NCBI RefSeq assembly: GCF_004564375.1
Contig: NZ_CP038267.1
Coordinates: 2,110,501-2,174,500, forward strand
DNA: 64,000 bases
Direction: 5' to 3'
Origin: Nocardioides euryhalodurans
GTDB taxonomy: Bacteria; Actinomycetota; Actinomycetes; Propionibacteriales; Nocardioidaceae
Positions 59,404-64,000 of the stretch are shown here, piece after piece (within the stretch, counting starts at the first letter, position 1; every line of letters starts with the position of its first letter). The position numbers and the translations under genes are program-made. Under the pieces are notes generated by a model. It worked only from the letters and a program-made list of their open reading frames with translations. It ran no database searches and was not told the DNA's origin.

Positions 59404-60837
59404 TCAGGTGTCAGCCCGCGCCGACTCGGCATCGTCGGTCTCGTCCTCGGCGTCGACAGGCTGCTTGCCGCCGAGCAGCAGCAGGGCAACGCCGAGCAGC
59501 GCCGCGACCAGCGAGCCACCGAGGATGCCGACCTTGGCCTCCCCGGTGAGGAGCTCGTCGCCGGGGAAGGACAGCCCGGCGATGAAGAGGCTGACCGTGA
59601 ACCCGATGCCGCCCACCGCTCCGAGCCCGGCGACCATGCGCCACCCGGTGTTCTCCGGCAGCCTGCCCAGACCGAGCCTGACGGCGAGGAAGGCGGCGAG
59701 CAGGATGCCGACCGGCTTGCCCACGACGAGCCCGGCAGCGATGCCGAGCGCGACCGCGGAGTCCAGCGCCTGTCCGAGCACCCCGCCACCGAGGTAGACC
59801 CCGGCGTTGGCGAGCGCGAACACCGGCAGCACGAAGTACGACGACACGGGGTGCAGCCGGTTCTGGAGCCGTTCCTGGACCGGGACGGACTCCGCGAGCA
59901 GGAACCGCAGCCGGTGCAGCTCGTCGGCGTCGAGGTGGCGGTCCTCGAGCGCCTTCTGGGCGTAGCCGCGGGCGACCTTCTCCTCGAGCAGCGGCCTGGT
60001 CGGCGTGATCAGGCCGATCGCCACCCCCGCCAGCGTCGCGTGCACGCCGGACTCGAAGGTGGCCAGCCAGACGAGCACGCCGACCACGACGTAGGCCCAC
60101 ACGCTCCAGATCCGCAGCCTGCGCATCACGAGCATCAGCCCCAGCAGCGCGATCGCGATCGCGAGGGCGATGAGGTTCAGGTCATCGGTGTAGAAGACGG
60201 CGATCACCAGGATCGCGCCGATGTCGTCGACGATCGCCAGGGTCAGCAGGAAGAGCCGGGCCGCCGACGGGATGCGGCGCCCGAGCAGGCCGAGGACCCC
60301 CACCGCGAACGCGATGTCCGTGGCCATCGGGATCCCCCAGCCGGAGGCGCCCTCGCCCCCGGCGACGATCACCGCGTAGATGCCCGCGGGGACGACCATG
60401 CCGCCGACGGCCGCCACGATCGGCAGCGCCGCGGTCTTGGGGTCACGGAGGTCGCCGTGGACGAGCTCGTACTTGATCTCCAGCCCGACGACGAAGAAGA
60501 AGATCACCATGAGGGCGTCGTTGACCCAGTGCTGGAGCGTGTCCTCCAGGGTCAGGACCCCGATGTCGAGCGTGATCGTGGTGTGCCAGAAGGAGTCGTA
60601 CGCCTCGGTCCACGGCGAGTTCGCCCACACCAGGGCGACGACGGCCGCGGCCAGCAGCAGCACCGAGCCCGCCGTCTCGACCCGGAGGAACTCCCGCACC
60701 GGCCGGGCGACCAGCCGGGCCAGCGTCCGGTCGCTCTCCGAGTAGACCGGGCCGAGCCGCCACACGGCGTCCTGGCCGTGGTCCGTGGCGCGCTCACCCG
60801 AGCGTTCGGAGGAGGGGGACGGGGAATCGTCGGTCAT
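59404..60837 (-). CDS. nhaA: Na+/H+ antiporter NhaA
   Basis: 477 residues, 12 helices. LAIVDDIGAILVIAVFY carries the catalytic Asp-Asp of helix V; VWANSPWTEAYDSFW, NDALMVIFFFVVGLEIK and GGMVVPAGIYAVI match NhaA helices I-IV. An N-terminal hydrophilic extension of about 45 residues and an acidic tail are extra. Exports Na+ for pH and salt homeostasis. Confidence 0.96.
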   Translation of the reverse strand: MTDDSPSPSSERSGERATDHGQDAVWRLGPVYSESDRTLARLVARPVREFLRVETAGSVLLLAAAVVALVWANSPWTEAYDSFWHTTITLDIGVLTLEDTLQHWVNDALMVIFFFVVGLEIKYELVHGDLRDPKTAALPIVAAVGGMVVPAGIYAVIVAGGEGASGWGIPMATDIAFAVGVLGLLGRRIPSAARLFLLTLAIVDDIGAILVIAVFYTDDLNLIALAIAIALLGLMLVMRRLRIWSVWAYVVVGVLVWLATFESGVHATLAGVAIGLITPTRPLLEEKVARGYAQKALEDRHLDADELHRLRFLLAESVPVQERLQNRLHPVSSYFVLPVFALANAGVYLGGGVLGQALDSAVALGIAAGLVVGKPVGILLAAFLAVRLGLGRLPENTGWRMVAGLGAVGGIGFTVSLFIAGLSFPGDELLTGEAKVGILGGSLVAALLGVALLLLGGKQPVDAEDETDDAESARADT

Positions 60838-60985
60838 GGGGCCGCCTTTCGGGCGTCGTCGACGGGCACTCCGCCGGCCCGTGCGACCAGCGAGCCGACC
60901 AGACTTCCCGGCACACCGAGGTCCAGCCTAGCGGGACGGTAGGGTCGAGGTCCGCGCGCATCCCACCACGGAGGAACTCCACGAC

Positions 60986-61390
60986 ATGGCCCCCGAACCC
61001 GTCCGGGAGACCGACCCCACCATCGGCCGCCTCGTCGCCGACGCCAGTCGCGACCTGTCGTCGCTGGTCTCCCAGGAGATCCAGCTCGCCAAGTCGGAGC
61101 TCAAGGTCAGCGTCAAGGCGGGCGGCCTCGGCATCGGCCTGTTCGCGGCGGCGGCCTTCCTCCTCGTGCTGGCCGTGATCATGCTCTCGGTCGCGATCGC
61201 CTACTTCATCAACTGGAACGGCGAGGGGCTCGACCTGCACTGGGCCTTCCTCATCGTCTTCGCCTTCTACGTGCTGGTCGCCGCCCTCCTCGTCTTCCTG
61301 GGCGTGCGCAAGGTCAAGAGGGTCCGGGGACCCGAGCGGGCGATCCAGCAGGGCCGGGAGATCCCCCGTGCCCTGAAGGGTCAGGCCTGA
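60986..61390 (+). CDS. Holin-superfamily III fold membrane protein (Rv3669-like)
   Basis: 134 residues; GGAGGAA 10 nt before ATG. N-terminal amphipathic helix TIGRLVADASRDLSSLVSQEIQLAKSEL (quoted in part: LVSQEIQLAKSEL) then two helices (AAAFLLVLAVIMLSVAIAYF; AFLIVFAFYVLVAALLVFLG) and a basic tail. Annotated phage holin family by fold, but chromosomal and conserved beside marP; not evidence of a prophage. Confidence 0.9.
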   Translation: MAPEPVRETDPTIGRLVADASRDLSSLVSQEIQLAKSELKVSVKAGGLGIGLFAAAAFLLVLAVIMLSVAIAYFINWNGEGLDLHWAFLIVFAFYVLVAALLVFLGVRKVKRVRGPERAIQQGREIPRALKGQA

Positions 61391-61393
61391 CCC
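61378..61393. terminator. Palindrome at convergent stops
   Basis: GGGTCAGGCCTGACCC, a perfect 16-bp palindrome, contains the holin-like gene's stop and lies 5 bp from the marP stop. Confidence 0.45.
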
Positions 61394-61397
61394 GGGG

Positions 61398-62573
61398 TCA
61401 ACCGGCGCAGTCGCCGGTGGCCACCGGCTCGCTCGTCGCCAGCCCCCGCGCCGCGCTCTGCGCCACCTGGTCGGCGGTCAGCGCGTAGCCGGTCTCGTCG
61501 TCGGTGACCGAGGCGGCGAAGACCATGCCGACGGCGTCGCCGTCGGTGGAGACGATGGGCCCGCCGGAGTTGCCGGGGCGCACCAGCGCGCGCAGCGAGA
61601 AGACCTCGCGGATCACGGTGCCCTCGCCGTAGATGTTGGGCGACCGCAGCCGCTGCTCGGCCCGGATCCGGCCCGCACGCACGTCGTACGGTCCGTCCTC
61701 GGGGTAGCCGAGCACGGCGATCGCGTCGCGCGGCTGGGCGCCGTTGTCGAAGGACAGGGCCGGCATCCCGGCGGTGTCGACCGCGAGCACGGCGACGTCG
61801 AGCTCGGGGTCGTAGTGGACGACCTCGGCCGAGACGGTGTCGCCGCTGATCTCGACCTCGGGGTCGGAGACACCGGCGACCACGTGGGCGTTGGTCATGA
61901 CGCGGCCGTCGGCGTAGATGAAGCCGGACCCCTCGACCCCGCGGCCGCACGAGTTGGTGCCACGGATCTTGAGCACCGCCGCCTCGGCCGCGCGGACGTC
62001 GGAGTCGCGCAGGATCCGCTGCGGGCCGGGCGGCACCTCCACGATCCGCTCGGGCGCGAAGGGCTCGAGGTAGCGGGGGAAGAAGCCGGCTCCCACCACG
62101 TCGTTGAAGGCACCCAGCAGGTCGTCGGCCGAGGTCGGCAGCGTCTGGTCGACCTTCGCCAGCACCGTCGAGCTGCGCACCTGGCCGGTGATGCCGGAGA
62201 TGCCCGACCCGGAAACGGCGACACCGAGCGCCCAGGCGACGAGCAGCACCGCGAGAGCGCTGAGCAACGCGCCCCCGACCGCGTCGACGGCGCGTGCCGG
62301 CTGCCAGGTGATGCGGTCGCGCAGCCGCGACCCGGCGAACTGGAACAGCGCCTGCCCGACCGACGCCGACAGGATCACGATGAAGAGCGCCCCCAGGGAG
62401 ACCACCAGCGACGGCGCCGCCTCGCCGAGCGCGAACGGGGCGAGCCAGACGCCGAACAGCCCGCCGAGCAGGAGCCCGGCGGTGGCGAAGGCGCCGGTGA
62501 CGAAGCCCTGCCAGTAGCCCGAGAGGGCGTAGAGGAGGACCAGCACCACGAGCAGCCAGTCGAGGACGTTCAC
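61398..62573 (-). CDS. marP: Membrane-anchored periplasmic serine protease MarP
   Basis: 391 residues, GTG start overlapping the NUDIX stop (GTGA). Four N-terminal helices of CvpA type (NVLDWLLVVLVLLYALSGYW ...), then a trypsin-like domain: MTNAHVVAG (His), ELDVAVLAVD (Asp), RPGNSGGPIV (Ser). Cys in NSCGRG and GDCAG can form the regulatory disulfide known in the mycobacterial protein, which supports acid and oxidative-stress tolerance by cleaving RipA-type hydrolases. Confidence 0.95.
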   Translation of the reverse strand: MNVLDWLLVVLVLLYALSGYWQGFVTGAFATAGLLLGGLFGVWLAPFALGEAAPSLVVSLGALFIVILSASVGQALFQFAGSRLRDRITWQPARAVDAVGGALLSALAVLLVAWALGVAVSGSGISGITGQVRSSTVLAKVDQTLPTSADDLLGAFNDVVGAGFFPRYLEPFAPERIVEVPPGPQRILRDSDVRAAEAAVLKIRGTNSCGRGVEGSGFIYADGRVMTNAHVVAGVSDPEVEISGDTVSAEVVHYDPELDVAVLAVDTAGMPALSFDNGAQPRDAIAVLGYPEDGPYDVRAGRIRAEQRLRSPNIYGEGTVIREVFSLRALVRPGNSGGPIVSTDGDAVGMVFAASVTDDETGYALTADQVAQSAARGLATSEPVATGDCAG

Positions 62574-63265
62574 CGGCCTTCTCCGAATCTGGTGTTGGAC
62601 CGTACGTCGGCCCGGAGGTCCTCACCCTGCAGCATGTGGTCGGGAACGAGGTGGACCGGCGGGTCCTCGACCGTGTCGGCCCACCCGACGAAGTCGAAGA
62701 GCCGCGCGATGATGCCGGCCGTGAAGCCCCACAGCACCAGGTCCTTGCCGGCGCCGATGAGGTAGCCGGGCCCGACCCAGCCCGACGGGTGGCGTACGGA
62801 GATCCGGTGGTCGGGACCGACGAGCGAGGCGATCGGCACGCGATGGACCTCGTGGACCTCGTCGGGGTCCACGGCCGCGACCGGGCTCTCGGTCTCCCAC
62901 CAGCCCAGCAACGGGGTCACGGCGTAGTTGCTCGGCGGCAGCCAGAGCTCGGGGAGCTCGGCGAACACGTCGACCCCGGCGGGGTCGAGGCCGGTCTCCT
63001 CCTCGGCCTCGCGCAGCGCCGCGTCGTGGGCGGTCTCACCCGGCTCGATCCCACCGCCGGGGAAGGAGATCTGGCCGGGGTGGCTGCGCATGTGGTGGGA
63101 ACGCTCGGTGAGCAGCAGGTCGGGGCCGTGGTCGCCCTCGCCGAAGAGCACCAGCACGGCACCGCGCCGCGGGTCGCTGTCCTCGGGCGGCATGAAGCGG
63201 GTCAGGTCGTGGACCGTGATCGCCCGCGCGCCCTCCTCGATCGGGCGCAACCAGTCGGGCCTCAC
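62570..63265 (-). CDS. NUDIX hydrolase, CoA pyrophosphatase type
   Basis: 231 residues from GTG 63265 (overlaps the thioredoxin stop). RSHHMRSHPGQISFPGG (CoA-diphosphatase signature) and NUDIX box GGIEPGETAHDAALREAEEE with all metal-binding Glu present. Cleaves CoA or its derivatives to 4'-phosphopantetheine and 3',5'-ADP. Part of the nth-tlpA-nudix-marP operon. Confidence 0.94.
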   Translation of the reverse strand: MRPDWLRPIEEGARAITVHDLTRFMPPEDSDPRRGAVLVLFGEGDHGPDLLLTERSHHMRSHPGQISFPGGGIEPGETAHDAALREAEEETGLDPAGVDVFAELPELWLPPSNYAVTPLLGWWETESPVAAVDPDEVHEVHRVPIASLVGPDHRISVRHPSGWVGPGYLIGAGKDLVLWGFTAGIIARLFDFVGWADTVEDPPVHLVPDHMLQGEDLRADVRSNTRFGEGR

Positions 63266-63858
63266 AGGCGGATCCCGAGGTGCTCGTCGACGAGGTCCTC
63301 GAGCTCGCCCACCGAGTCGACCTTCTGCGCCACCACGGTCGCGGCGCCGTCCTCGTCGACGAAGGCGAACATCGGCAACCCCATCAGGCCCGGGAACGGC
63401 CCGGCGCCCTGCAGCGAGGACTGCGGGTCGGCCAGCAGCGGGTAGGTCACCCCGGTCTCGCCGACCAGGTCCATCGCGCTCTCGACCTGGGGGTCCTCGT
63501 AGTCGATGCCGAGGACCTGCACCTGCTCGCCGTGCTGCTCGTGGAACTGCTGGATGACCGGCATCTCCTCCCGGCACGGACCGCACCACGACGCCCAGAG
63601 GTTGACCACGAGCGGGCCCCGGAGGCTCGCCAGCTCGACGTCGGGTCCGCCACCGAGGCAGGGCAGCGTGACGTCGGGCAGCCCACCGGCCGCGGGCCCT
63701 GCGTCGCCGGGCGCGCAGTCCTCGACACCGGCTTCGGCCTTGAGCTCGCGCAGCTCGGGGGTGTCGACGTCGATCCGCGCCGGGCCGGGTGCGGGCGTGG
63801 CGCCGCTGCAGCCCGCGAGCAGGGCCGCCGAGGCGACGGCGAGGACGGTCCGCCTCAC
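63262..63858 (-). CDS. TlpA-like thioredoxin lipoprotein
   Basis: 198 residues from GTG 63858. Lipobox LLAGC (Cys 16), spacer, thioredoxin fold with [11 protein letters not shown] active site and cis-Pro in GLPMFAFVD. Extra Cys pair (VEDCAPG, LPCLGG) before the fold. Extracytoplasmic disulfide reductase/oxidase. Starts inside the nth stop (GTGA). Confidence 0.94.
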   Translation of the reverse strand: MRRTVLAVASAALLAGCSGATPAPGPARIDVDTPELRELKAEAGVEDCAPGDAGPAAGGLPDVTLPCLGGGPDVELASLRGPLVVNLWASWCGPCREEMPVIQQFHEQHGEQVQVLGIDYEDPQVESAMDLVGETGVTYPLLADPQSSLQGAGPFPGLMGLPMFAFVDEDGAATVVAQKVDSVGELEDLVDEHLGIRL

Positions 63859-64000
63859 GCCGGCCCCTCGGTCCTGACCAGCGCGGCGGCGGCCACCGGG
63901 TCGGTCGGGCCGGCGCCGTAGGACGGGCACCAGCGGGCGACCGGGCAGGCCCCGCAGGCCGGCTTCTTGGCGTGGCAGCGGCGGCGTCCGTGCCAGATCA
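63855..64000 (-). CDS. nth: Endonuclease III, C-terminal 48 codons only
   Basis: The last 48 codons are visible, running off the window. [17 protein letters not shown] gives the C-x6-C-x2-C-x5-C ligand set of the [4Fe-4S] cluster typical of Nth, followed by [10 protein letters not shown] and a short tail. Base-excision repair glycosylase/lyase for oxidised pyrimidines. Upstream catalytic helix-hairpin-helix lies outside. Confidence 0.9.
   Translation of the reverse strand, partial: IWHGRRRCHAKKPACGACPVARWCPSYGAGPTDPVAAAALVRTEGPA

Noticed and set aside
60986..61390. Holin-family label taken as a prophage sign
   Set aside because: No lysin, capsid, integrase or att site nearby, and this gene is part of a conserved chromosomal order next to marP.

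Overview
The window is high-GC actinobacterial DNA with many GTG starts and many 1-4 nt start/stop overlaps. Protein families and gene order point to a Nocardioides-like member of the Propionibacteriales, which is an inference. The right half keeps the gene order known around Rv3644c-Rv3674c of Mycobacterium tuberculosis: holB, topA, STAS/helicase, tad locus, HAD phosphatase, a non-coding gap, an Rv3662c-like gene, acs, a holin-fold protein, marP, NUDIX, thioredoxin and nth.

Layout, left half. 1-1003 is a secreted NlpC/P60 wall hydrolase cut by the window edge. 1284-6130 is a thiamine uptake operon (thiB-thiP-thiQ plus a PAP2 phosphatase) under a TPP riboswitch whose 3' strand carries the thiB ribosome binding site. 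6278-7611 holds an esterase and an acetyltransferase. 7652-12156 is a xylose-type sugar ABC importer with a divergent ROK regulator. 12683-14405 holds a TOPRIM protein and an iron-regulated pair (siderophore-interacting reductase and DUF2470 protein) behind a near-perfect DtxR/IdeR iron box. 14521-19880 holds two YtcJ-like amidohydrolases on either side of an MFS exporter/TetR pair with two matched operators.

20054-26842 is the accessory part. It has a secreted His-rich protein, then a compact class I lanthipeptide operon (precursor, LanC, full-length LanB) next to tRNA-Thr(CGT). The precursor is 223 residues long, with an FDLD leader box, 15 cysteines and 15 Ser/Thr, all in its last 92 residues. 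This is the most unusual object in the window.

26947-36508 is housekeeping: a LysR regulator, then one long minus-strand run (topA, aldose epimerase, tmk, holB, TAP-like hydrolase) and a methyltransferase. hppA (K+-independent proton pyrophosphatase), a STAS anti-anti-sigma protein and an MrfA-type helicase follow. 41678-46611 is a tad pilus locus with coupled starts. 47555-47928 has no protein gene but carries a consensus promoter and a long stem-loop structure at the exact place where mycobacteria encode the Ms1/MTS2823 RNA, and I annotate it as that RNA. 48711-54502 includes an odd HTH-histidine-kinase and a LytS/LytTR system translationally coupled to a Na+/acetate-type symporter. A second symporter module behind two CRP-like sites leads into acs. 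nhaA, the holin-fold protein, marP, NUDIX, TlpA and the 3' end of nth close the window.

No insertion sequence, prophage, integrase or CRISPR array was seen.
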